Assembly (NCBI GenBank): GCA_900555225.1
Contig: USKL01000087.1
Span: forward strand, 1 to 6,422
DNA length: 6,422 bases
Direction: 5' to 3'
Origin: an uncultured Collinsella sp.
GTDB taxonomy: Bacteria > Actinomycetota > Coriobacteriia > Coriobacteriales > Coriobacteriaceae
Part shown: piece after piece, positions 1-5,881 of the stretch
Position numbering within the stretch: position 1 is the first letter of the stretch
Layout: every line of letters begins with the position of its first letter
Made by a program: the position numbers and the translations under genes
The notes under the pieces: generated by a model
The model's database searches: none
Told to the model about the DNA's origin: nothing
The model's input: the letters and a program-made list of their open reading frames with translations, nothing else

Positions 1-7
1 CGAAGCT

Positions 8-96
8 CAGAATGGGACGTGCTTTCCGCAACCGGCCACTTTGGGAAAGTGCATCCCATTCTGGAAGCGAATTCCGGGTCGCACTTTCCGCAGCCG
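8..96. repeat. Intergenic inverted/direct repeat element
   Basis: Positions 8-17 (CAGAATGGGA) are perfectly complementary to 54-63 (TCCCATTCTG). The pairing continues inward (18-27 against 44-53) to give a 20-position stem with 17 Watson-Crick pairs, two G-U pairs if read as plus-strand RNA, and one C-A mismatch, closed by a 16-nt loop (28-43). The left arm recurs as a direct repeat 62 nt on: 14-34 and 76-96 match at 17 of 21 positions, sharing the core CTTTCCGCA. Positions 44-52 (GGAAAGTGC) can pair either with 19-27 or, perfectly over nine bases, with 81-89. The element begins immediately after the stop codon of the ArsC-like gene and may continue beyond the left edge. It looks like a REP-type or MITE-like extragenic repeat, possibly acting as a transcript-end structure. 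No coding capacity is evident and its family is unknown to me. Confidence 0.6.
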
Positions 97-456
97 CTAC
101 AGCAACGCCTCGGACCAAGCCGATTCCCTAAAGCCTGGAATCACAAAGTCGTCGCCCACCAGCAGCGGACGCTTGACCAGCATGCCGTCGGTCGCCAGCA
201 GCTCGTAGCACTCCCGATCCGTCATGCCCGCATCCAGACGCGCCTTCAGGCCCAGCTCTCGATATTTCATGCCCGACGAATTAAAGAAGCGCCGCACCGG
301 CAGCCCCGAACGAGCAATCCAGGTCGCAAGTTCATCAGCCGTGGGATTGTCCAAAACGATATCGCGATCGATATACTCTACCCCATGTTCGTCCAGCCAT
401 GCCTTGGCCTTCTTACAGGTCGAGCACTTGGGATATTCAACAAACAGTACGGTCAT
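97..456 (-). CDS. ArsC/Spx-family thioredoxin-fold protein
   Basis: A 119-residue cytoplasmic protein of the arsenate reductase (ArsC)/Spx/MgsR/YffB family. It opens with MTVLFVEYPKCSTCKKAK, which contains the family's first beta strand and a CXXC motif (C11, C14) at the redox-active position. The family-typical FFNSSGMKYRELGL follows at about 57-70, then LVKRPLLV (93-100) around the conserved cis-proline loop, and a C-terminal IPGFRESAW (107-114). Length fits the family (about 110-135). The ATG at 454-456 is chosen because GGAGGA (462-467) lies five bases upstream of it; an in-frame extension to 495 has no such site and no family homology. The sequence cannot tell whether it is an arsenate reductase, an Spx-like RNA polymerase-binding regulator or an uncharacterised paralogue. 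No ars genes are nearby, which disfavours an arsenic role. It follows mupG after a 92-base gap, so it may be a separate unit. Confidence 0.88.
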   Translation of the reverse strand: MTVLFVEYPKCSTCKKAKAWLDEHGVEYIDRDIVLDNPTADELATWIARSGLPVRRFFNSSGMKYRELGLKARLDAGMTDRECYELLATDGMLVKRPLLVGDDFVIPGFRESAWSEALL

Positions 457-548
457 GGGAATCCTCCGAATATAGATCGGCCAACGCAGGCACACGCCAC
501 ACGAGGCGCCTTCGTATGATGGGCCAATTGTAGCCCACGGGTCACACG

Positions 549-1601
549 CTAACCGAACCGTACCCCGAATCCGCGTTTGATGAACGGCAGCAGCTCCATT
601 GCCTCGGGCGTGATATGGCCCGCAACGTTCATGCGCTCGTCACCGGGAAGATCGACCCGCGCAATCTCAAGCTCGCCTTCGTAGCGCCCATATCCGCTAT
701 TGCTCACAGCGATCGACCCCGCCTTTCGCGGCAGGCCGGCTCCGGCATCCGTCGGCACGGAATCCGGCTTAAGCTTCGTACGTGACTCCTGAGACCTAAA
801 GATGAGGACACTCGAGTCGGGCCGGTCGTGATGAATCTGCCCGCGCACATAGGCATAACCGGGCTCAAGCTCGCATTGCAGGTCCACGTATCCGGCGGAA
901 ACTTGAGCAAACTGCGCCCAGCCCGCATCGGAAAGATCGGGGTCGCCGACCAACACAATGTCGCAATCGGCGCCATGTGCAAGCTCAAGCATATTGAGAG
1001 CAACCTTTGACGCGCGACCGCGCTGCGCCTCGACCGTCGGCAGTCCCTCGAATACCGGCCCGCGAACGTTAGCATCACCCGGCACAAAAGCCATGATTTC
1101 GAATCCAAGCGCCGCAAGACGAAGATTCGTCCGAGCAACATCTTCAAGAGCTAAACCGGTATAAGGCTTGGGGTAAAAATTGTGGCAGGCGGCAAAACGA
1201 GTCACATCGGCGCCGGCTTCACGCCACGATGCGATTTCATCAGAACTCACCGTCGATGCATTGACCACAATGCGAAATACACCGGACAGCTCCGCGACCC
1301 GCTGGGCGCTAAAACCATAGTCCAAACGAAGGTATTCCAACCCCAAATCGCGCAGATCCTCGATGCGCTCACGCCCGAGCAAATCGCACGTGCGAGGCCC
1401 CACATCGGCAATGAGCGCAATGCCGCGGGCGGAAAGCAGCGACAGAACATGACGGACTTTATCTGCATACGCCGCTCCCCCATCCTCGGGAATATGCAGC
1501 GAGGTGAACGCATAGCGCGCACCCGCCGCGGCACCGCGCTCAATCGTCCGCTCAATATCCTGCAGAGGGCTGGAAAGATAAATCGAAATACCCGTTTTCA
1601 C
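549..1601 (-). CDS. mupG: 6-phospho-N-acetylmuramidase MupG
   Basis: A 350-residue protein of the MupG (formerly DUF871) family: an N-terminal TIM barrel followed by a smaller C-terminal cyclophilin-like domain. In Staphylococcus aureus MupG hydrolyses MurNAc-6P-GlcNAc, the product of MurP transport, into MurNAc-6P and GlcNAc in the cytoplasm. Visible family marks are GISIYLS at the first strand (4-10), NASTV (114-118), CHNFYPKPYTGL (139-150), RGPVFEGLPTVE (180-191) and, in the C-terminal domain, NSGYGRYEGEL (301-311). Length is normal and there is no signal peptide, consistent with a cytoplasmic enzyme. The start is GTG at 1599-1601, nine bases after AAAGGAG (1611-1617). It is the last gene of the mur operon, 116 bases after murP, with a terminator-like hairpin in that gap, so its expression may depend on read-through. 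The family call is firm; the substrate rests on the family and on the neighbouring murP and murQ. Confidence 0.92.
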   Translation of the reverse strand: MKTGISIYLSSPLQDIERTIERGAAAGARYAFTSLHIPEDGGAAYADKVRHVLSLLSARGIALIADVGPRTCDLLGRERIEDLRDLGLEYLRLDYGFSAQRVAELSGVFRIVVNASTVSSDEIASWREAGADVTRFAACHNFYPKPYTGLALEDVARTNLRLAALGFEIMAFVPGDANVRGPVFEGLPTVEAQRGRASKVALNMLELAHGADCDIVLVGDPDLSDAGWAQFAQVSAGYVDLQCELEPGYAYVRGQIHHDRPDSSVLIFRSQESRTKLKPDSVPTDAGAGLPRKAGSIAVSNSGYGRYEGELEIARVDLPGDERMNVAGHITPEAMELLPFIKRGFGVRFG

Positions 1602-1617
1602 GCTTCAACGCTCCTTT

Positions 1618-1650
1618 AAAAAGGCCGGCGGAGCAGCTAGCCCCGCCGGC
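1618..1650 (-). terminator. Terminator-like hairpin between murP and mupG
   Basis: On the minus strand GCCGGCGG (1650-1643) pairs perfectly with CCGCCGGC (1631-1624) around an 11-nt loop. One C and five T residues (1622-1618) follow, which is the layout of a Rho-independent terminator. The T tract runs straight into AAAGGAG, the mupG ribosome binding site. It lies 68 bases after the murP stop codon. It may end most murR-murQ-murP transcripts and leave mupG to read-through, or act as an mRNA-stabilising 3' structure. I found no convincing promoter for mupG in the preceding bases. Confidence 0.72.
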
Positions 1651-1717
1651 ACAACCATAACATCAAGAAATCTGCTGCGCGCCGCGAACCCCGAGCAACA
1701 CGGCTCGCGATATCAAA

Positions 1718-3148
1718 CTACTCGCCAAAGAACTCGTTGATCTTCTGCTCGTCGACGCCAAAGAACCACGTCAGGACAAAGCCGGCGGCATAGGCAAGCA
1801 GCATAGCGGCAACGTAGCCGAGTTGCTGGCCAGGAACGACGATCAGCAGGCCAAACAGACCGGAAACGCCCTGAGAAACCGTGCCGATGTGAAGCAGCGC
1901 CGCGAGCGCGCCGCCAAATCCGGCACCCAGGCAGGCCGTCACAAACGGACGAACGAGCGGCAGCGTAACAGCATACATCAGAGGCTCGCCCACACCCAGG
2001 ATTCCAACGGGAATGGACTCTGCGACGTACTTCTTGAGCTTGGCGTTCTTGGTCTTAAAGTACAGCGCCAAACCGGCACCGACCTGGCCGCCGCCAGCCA
2101 TCATAAGGATGGGAAGCAGGTAATTGATACCCTTGGTAGCGCCGTCGGGATCGTTGAGCATAGCGTGGATCGGCGTGAGCGCCTGATGCAGGCCGACGGA
2201 AACCAGCGGCAAGAAGCCTGCCGACAGGATATAGCCGCCCAGGACGCCCAGCTTCTCGAAGATAAAGGTCAAAACGCTAAAGATGGCAGTCGTCAGCCAT
2301 GCACCAACCGGCTGGATGACGAGCATCAGAGCAAAGGCGCCGATGATGAGCACCAGCAGCGGGGACAAGAACGTGTCGAGTGCGTTGGGCATAACCTTGC
2401 GAATCTGACGCTCCATCCAGGCAAAAAATGCGCCAGCGATGAGAGCCGCGATCATGCCGCCCGCTGCGGGGTTGTACTGCGTATTGGTGAGCGGCAGCAG
2501 AATGGCAGTGGCAGGATCAGCCGCGCCAGGCGCAAGCAGGGGCATGGCACTGTTGGCGATGCACATCATGCCGGCGATGCCGCCCAGCGCAGCGGAGCCA
2601 CCAAACTCACGTGCCGCGTTATAACCCACCAAGATGGGCAGATAGGCGAACAGGGCCCAGCCCATGGAACGAATGCCCTGGTACCACCACTCGCCTGCAA
2701 GCGCGCCTGCCGTCGAGACGTTAATGACGTTGCAGATACCGTTGATGAGGCCAGCCGCAATGATGCCGGGAAGCAGGGCGACGAAGACATTGGAAATCTT
2801 CTTGAGGAAGGCCTGAACCGGCTTGGACTCGTACTTGGCCTTCTGCGCGGCCTTGTTTGTGGCCGCAGCGTCAACCACGCTCTCGTCGGCAACGCCTTTC
2901 GCAAGGCCGGTGAGCTTGGAGAACTCCTCGAGCACCTTATTCACCTTGCCCGGACCCAGCACGATCTGCATCGTGTCGTCCTCGACCAGGCCCATCACGC
3001 CGTCGAGTGCCTTAATACCCTCCGTGTCGACGTTGCCCGTGTCTTTGACGGTCACGCGCAGGCGCGTCATGCACGCCGCGTTTGCGAGCACGTTGTCTTT
3101 ACCGCCCAAAAGGTCCAACAGCTTTTGGGCCAGCTCTTTGTTCGTCAT
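1718..3148 (-). CDS. murP: PTS EIIBC permease for MurNAc (MurP)
   Basis: A 476-residue phosphotransferase-system permease of the glucose/sucrose superfamily, close in size to E. coli MurP. Residues 1-82 form the EIIB domain, with the phospho-accepting cysteine C26 in AACMTRLRV. A linker rich in Ala and Lys (about 83-108) leads to the EIIC membrane domain (about 110-465), which has many hydrophobic segments and the family motifs GLHQALTPIH (319-328) and GVGEPLMYAV (385-394). There is no EIIA domain, so phosphate must come from a separate EIIA, as E. coli MurP uses the glucose EIIA. It would import MurNAc or MurNAc-GlcNAc and phosphorylate position 6 of MurNAc. Substrate is assigned from the flanking murQ and mupG; the protein alone would only say sucrose/MurNAc-type EIIBC. 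The ATG at 3146-3148 follows a strong AAGGAGG, and the gene starts 57 bases after murQ. Confidence 0.9.
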   Translation of the reverse strand: MTNKELAQKLLDLLGGKDNVLANAACMTRLRVTVKDTGNVDTEGIKALDGVMGLVEDDTMQIVLGPGKVNKVLEEFSKLTGLAKGVADESVVDAAATNKAAQKAKYESKPVQAFLKKISNVFVALLPGIIAAGLINGICNVINVSTAGALAGEWWYQGIRSMGWALFAYLPILVGYNAAREFGGSAALGGIAGMMCIANSAMPLLAPGAADPATAILLPLTNTQYNPAAGGMIAALIAGAFFAWMERQIRKVMPNALDTFLSPLLVLIIGAFALMLVIQPVGAWLTTAIFSVLTFIFEKLGVLGGYILSAGFLPLVSVGLHQALTPIHAMLNDPDGATKGINYLLPILMMAGGGQVGAGLALYFKTKNAKLKKYVAESIPVGILGVGEPLMYAVTLPLVRPFVTACLGAGFGGALAALLHIGTVSQGVSGLFGLLIVVPGQQLGYVAAMLLAYAAGFVLTWFFGVDEQKINEFFGE

Positions 3149-3205
3149 AACTCCTCCTTGTATTGGGTATCTCGTCTGGATGTCATATCAGCTCACGCCG
3201 CGCAC

Positions 3206-4129
3206 CTATTGGGCGTCGGCATTGCTCTTCTCATGGCCACTCACCGCAGTACGGACATGGCCGTGCGCCCGTTCAAGAGCTACCGCAGCCTGCTCGGCAT
3301 CGCAGTCCAACAGCACCGAGACAATAGCGGTTTTTACGTGGCCGCCGGCATCCGCAAGCGCCTGAACAGCGCGCTCGCGCGTGCAGTCGGTCGCTTCCAT
3401 CACGATGTTCTGGCCGCGCACCACCAACTTCTCGTTCGTCTGCTGCACATCGACCATCAGGTTTTGGTACACCTTGCCAATCTTGACCATGGCACCGGTC
3501 GAAATCATGTTGAGAATGAGCTTTTGAACCGTTCCCGCCTTGAGTCTCGTTGAGCCGGTCAGCACCTCGGGACCGGGCACGGGCTCAATGGCAAGATCTG
3601 CGCTCTCCCCGATCTTCGACCCTTGGTTGCAGGCAATTGCAATGGTCTTGCACCCAGTTGCCTTGGCGTACACAAGGCCGCCCACCACATAAGGAGTACG
3701 ACCGCTTGCCGCCAGGCCAACGACAAGATCCTTGTCCGAGAGTCCACGCTCTCGCAGGTCGTTCGCGCCAAGCTCATCGCTGTCTTCGGCACCTTCGACA
3801 GCCTTGATAAACGCCGTCTCGCCTCCGGCAATGAGCCCGACAATCAGATCGGGTGACACGCCAAACGTGGGCGGACACTCCGAAGCGTCGAGTACGCCCA
3901 GACGACCGCTGGTGCCTGCGCCCATGTAAAAGACGCGCCCGCCGCGCTCGAGTGTCTCAGCAGCCCAGTCGATTGCTGTGGCAACCTGGGGCAACACTTT
4001 CGTGACCGACTGGACGGCACGAAGATCCTCATCGTTCATCGTCGTGACGATTTGCAGCGATGTCATCGTATCGAGGTCCATTGACCTTTGATTACGCTGT
4101 TCGGTCGTGAATTTTGTTAAATCGAGCAT
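3206..4129 (-). CDS. murQ: N-acetylmuramic acid 6-phosphate etherase (MurQ)
   Basis: A 307-residue cytoplasmic SIS-domain lyase that cleaves the D-lactyl ether of MurNAc-6P to GlcNAc-6P and D-lactate. The N-terminal TEQRNQRSMDLD (8-... about 20) is family-typical. The signature GAGTSGRLGVLDASECPPT (70-88) carries E84, equivalent to catalytic E83 of the E. coli enzyme, and E115 in AVEGAEDS matches E114. The second sugar-phosphate loop LAASGRTPYV begins at 139. The C-terminal segment with ALADAGGHVKTAI and an ALERAHGHVRTAV-like repeat fits the small helical domain of MurQ. Length is normal (about 300). The ATG at 4127-4129 is preceded by GAGGTG; a much longer in-frame upstream extension overlaps murR and is spurious. 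Only ten bases separate it from the murR stop codon, and its ribosome binding site lies across that stop, suggesting coupled translation. Confidence 0.96.
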   Translation of the reverse strand: MLDLTKFTTEQRNQRSMDLDTMTSLQIVTTMNDEDLRAVQSVTKVLPQVATAIDWAAETLERGGRVFYMGAGTSGRLGVLDASECPPTFGVSPDLIVGLIAGGETAFIKAVEGAEDSDELGANDLRERGLSDKDLVVGLAASGRTPYVVGGLVYAKATGCKTIAIACNQGSKIGESADLAIEPVPGPEVLTGSTRLKAGTVQKLILNMISTGAMVKIGKVYQNLMVDVQQTNEKLVVRGQNIVMEATDCTRERAVQALADAGGHVKTAIVSVLLDCDAEQAAVALERAHGHVRTAVSGHEKSNADAQ

Positions 4130-4139
4130 TTCATTCACC

Positions 4140-4991
4140 TCATCTTTCCTGTTTCTCGATGTAGTTTTGCTTAATGACATGCGTCGCCCGTTCGTAGTCG
4201 CTGGCAACGTAAGCAGCGTACAGGGCATCGACAACCATAAGCTGGGCCATACGCGAAGCCATGGCACCGCTGCGGACCAAGGGTTCACTCGCAGCGACGC
4301 CGAGCACGGCATCGGCCATGGTGGCAAGCTTGGATGATCCATCTACTTTGGTAACGGCCACTACGGGACAGTTGTGGCGTTGAGCCTCGGCGGTGCAGTC
4401 CAGCACCTCTTGCGTCAAGCCCGAGTAACTAAAGGCGATTGCCATATCGCCCTCATGCATGTTCTTGGCACATAAGAGCTGATCATGCCAGTCGTCGTAC
4501 AGATGGCACTCTTTGTCGACACGCATGAGCTTTTGCGCCAGGTCGTGCGCGACCAAACGAGAAGCACCAATACCGAACAGATTGACCGCGCGTGCCCGCT
4601 TAAGACGGGCCGCGCATCGCTCCAAGACGGTGTAATCGAGCGTTCGCGCCGTCGCCTCGATCGTGCGCACGTTGCTTTTCATCACCTTCCCCACGATACG
4701 TTCGACGCTGTCATCCATGGAGATGTCCTCGAGGGCAACGTCTTTCTTGTCACCTAAGAGCGCCAGCTCGGCAATCAGTTCGCGTTGGAACTCCTTGTAG
4801 CCCGCAAAACCCAAACGCTTGCAAAAGCGCAAAATGCTCGAGGGCGAGGAGAACGTGACATCGGCAAGACCGCGGACGGACAGCCCGACCACCTCGTGCG
4901 GATGAGCGCTTACATATGCGATGACATTGCGTTCCGCCGGGCTCGCGCTGAGCTCACGCTCGCGAAGCCGCAAAAGCAATCCGTTTGCCAT
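4140..4991 (-). CDS. murR: RpiR/MurR-family transcriptional regulator
   Basis: A 283-residue regulator with an N-terminal RpiR-type helix-turn-helix (about 1-75; SVRGLADVTFSSPSSILRFCKRLGFAGYKEF is split over its turn and recognition helix, roughly 38-68) and a C-terminal SIS sugar-phosphate-binding domain (about 120-260). The SIS loops are FGIGAS (139-144) and FSYSGLT (187-193). E. coli MurR represses murQP and is released by MurNAc-6P; the adjacent murQ, murP and mupG make the same ligand likely here. It is the first gene of the operon, so it would control its own expression. The ATG at 4989-4991 is chosen because GGAGGTG (4998-5004) lies six bases upstream; the GTG at 4998-5000 is itself part of that site. 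Some RpiR proteins activate rather than repress, so the sign of control is not shown by the sequence. Confidence 0.93.
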   Translation of the reverse strand: MANGLLLRLRERELSASPAERNVIAYVSAHPHEVVGLSVRGLADVTFSSPSSILRFCKRLGFAGYKEFQRELIAELALLGDKKDVALEDISMDDSVERIVGKVMKSNVRTIEATARTLDYTVLERCAARLKRARAVNLFGIGASRLVAHDLAQKLMRVDKECHLYDDWHDQLLCAKNMHEGDMAIAFSYSGLTQEVLDCTAEAQRHNCPVVAVTKVDGSSKLATMADAVLGVAASEPLVRSGAMASRMAQLMVVDALYAAYVASDYERATHVIKQNYIEKQER

Positions 4992-4997
4992 CTCAAA

Positions 4998-5004
4998 CAC
5001 CTCC
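4998..5004 (-). promoter_or_regulatory. murR ribosome binding site (decides the start)
   Basis: On the minus strand GGAGGTG is followed by six bases (TTTGAG) and then ATG at 4991-4989. The GTG that opens the longest reading frame is the last three bases of this site, so it cannot be the start used with it. Confidence 0.85.
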
Positions 5005-5057
5005 GTTGAGAAGAATTAAAGACCAATGAACGATTCGTACCGGATACAAACAGCTTT

Positions 5058-5076
5058 TGCGGTACATTGTGCCGCA
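5058..5076. promoter_or_regulatory. Candidate MurR operator palindrome
   Basis: The minus strand reads TGCGGCACAATGTACCGCA, an odd-length near-palindrome: nine-base arms around a central A with eight of nine positions complementary. It lies 67 bases upstream of the murR start, the only upstream space of the operon, where a dimeric RpiR-type regulator would be expected to bind. It overlaps a weak promoter-like pair, TTGTGC (5084-5089) and TGTACC (5061-5066), spaced 17 bases, so binding could block transcription. A second inverted pair, TTGTGC/GCACAA (5067-5072 and 5084-5089), overlaps it. Position and symmetry are seen; the binding protein is inferred. Confidence 0.45.
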
Positions 5077-5090
5077 TCGTGGCGCACAAA

Positions 5091-5114
5091 GGGCGAGCGT
5101 TCTACCGCTCGCCC
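5091..5114 (-). terminator. GC-rich hairpin, possible terminator of the VanZ-like gene
   Basis: A perfect nine-base stem (GGGCGAGCG with CGCTCGCCC, 5091-5099 and 5106-5114) encloses a six-base loop. On the minus strand it is followed by only TTTGTG, a poor T tract. It lies 82 bases after the stop of the VanZ-like gene and just before the candidate murR operator, which suits a terminator insulating the mur operon. The weak T tract keeps confidence modest; if the operon promoter lay farther upstream this would instead be a leader hairpin. Confidence 0.5.
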
Positions 5115-5195
5115 CTCAAATCCGACCGCTCGGAAATACGCGCGACACAAAATAATTCAACAAGGTCGCATTATCAGAAACGGGTTTGTTACCGG

Positions 5196-5777
5196 CTAGC
5201 GCCTCGCATGGGCGCCGATCGGCCGAGTCGCATGGCGCACCAACGCCGCCGTCAGCAATACCAACAGCATGGCGATGACATAGCCCGCAGCATCGAATCC
5301 TAAATCGATAACGTCGAAATGCCTGCCGGGAACAAAGATCTTATGTACCTGATCGCCAACGGAGCAGGCGGCGCAAAAGAGCAATACGGGCACGCAACGG
5401 GAGCATACGCTCCACGGACGCCTGGAAAAGCAAACCACGACCACCGAGGCGAACAATCCGACGAAGAAAAACTCTACGGTATGGGCAACGCGACGGACGT
5501 TCGTGCCCACCCACATGCGAATGGAAGCAAGTCGGCCAGACCGGACATTCGAGGCAGCCGAATCGGTGCCCCCGGTCATTCCGTTCTCCGCCTGAGCTTC
5601 ACCCGTGGCATCGACAGCCTGAACGCCCGTAGCCTGACCCTCCACCACACGCGCGGTGGACTCGCTCAGCAACGACGTCTCCACCGCATTTTGCTCCGTC
5701 AGCACCCAGATGCCCGCCAGCGTTGCAGCGAACAGAACGATCGCGGTCCATCCGATTATTTGTTTTACGCGCGCCAA
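5196..5777 (-). CDS. VanZ-family membrane protein
   Basis: A 193-residue membrane protein. A first hydrophobic helix (about 7-26) is followed by a polar stretch of roughly 60-65 residues rich in Ala, Gly, Thr and Glu (about 28-92), then a VanZ-like domain. The domain is marked by RRVAHTVEFFFVGLF (95-109), a hydrophobic segment about 126-140, and GDQVHKIFVPGRHFDVIDL (141-159) leading into a last helix (about 160-180). The usual VanZ block reads close to DE-x-x-Q-x-FVPGR-x-x-x-x-D; here the acidic pair is DQ and the later Gln is Lys. VanZ of Enterococcus gives low-level teicoplanin resistance, but most family members have no known function, so resistance should not be inferred. The TTG start at 5775-5777 is supported by AGGAGGT (5784-5790) six bases upstream. 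No partner gene is evident; it lies between the recombinase and the mur operon. Confidence 0.8.
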   Translation of the reverse strand: MARVKQIIGWTAIVLFAATLAGIWVLTEQNAVETSLLSESTARVVEGQATGVQAVDATGEAQAENGMTGGTDSAASNVRSGRLASIRMWVGTNVRRVAHTVEFFFVGLFASVVVVCFSRRPWSVCSRCVPVLLFCAACSVGDQVHKIFVPGRHFDVIDLGFDAAGYVIAMLLVLLTAALVRHATRPIGAHARR

Positions 5778-5881
5778 GGGTCAACCTCCTTTTTTGAATA
5801 TCAGCGAGTGTAGCCCCAAATGGCATCGTCACCGTATCAAAATTTGAATCGCAACAGGAAGCGACAAAGCGACGCAAAACC

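Noticed and set aside
97..456. Reading the ArsC-like gene as part of an arsenic resistance locus
   Set aside because: There is no ArsR, ArsB, Acr3 or related gene nearby, and the CXXC arrangement is equally typical of Spx/MgsR-like proteins.
457..495. N-terminal extension of the ArsC-like protein to 495
   Set aside because: The extra 13 residues have no family counterpart, and a strong SD (GGAGGA, 462-467) lies inside that stretch.
520..537. Hairpin TGGGC-N8-GCCCA after the mupG stop as a terminator
   Set aside because: The stem is only five pairs and no T tract follows on either strand. The overlapping TACAAT could be a -10 box for the ArsC-like gene, but no -35 lies at the right distance.
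704..1147. Minus-strand alternative frame inside mupG, and similar frames at 1247-1555 and 2566-2904
   Set aside because: They are frame-shifted shadows of mupG and murP, with no own ribosome binding site or domain signature.
1823..3553. A 576-codon plus-strand open frame opposite murP and murQ
   Set aside because: It spans two well-supported minus-strand genes and their gap. Its translation is polar, Arg/Gln/His-rich and resembles no family I know. Such antisense frames are common in GC-rich genes.
4130..4342. N-terminal extension of murQ upstream of 4129
   Set aside because: It overlaps murR out of frame. MurQ homology begins at MLDLTKF, and a proper SD precedes 4129.
5015..5020. TTTAAT on the minus strand as the murR -10 box
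   Set aside because: It matches five of six consensus bases, but no -35-like hexamer lies 16-18 bases upstream and the leader would be very short. It remains possible but unsupported.
5170..5175. GATAAT on the minus strand as a mur operon promoter -10
   Set aside because: There is no usable -35 hexamer, and transcription from it would have to pass the 5091-5114 hairpin.
5196..5777. Calling the VanZ-like gene a glycopeptide resistance determinant
   Set aside because: There are no vanHAX or vanRS genes, and most VanZ-domain proteins have no shown resistance role.
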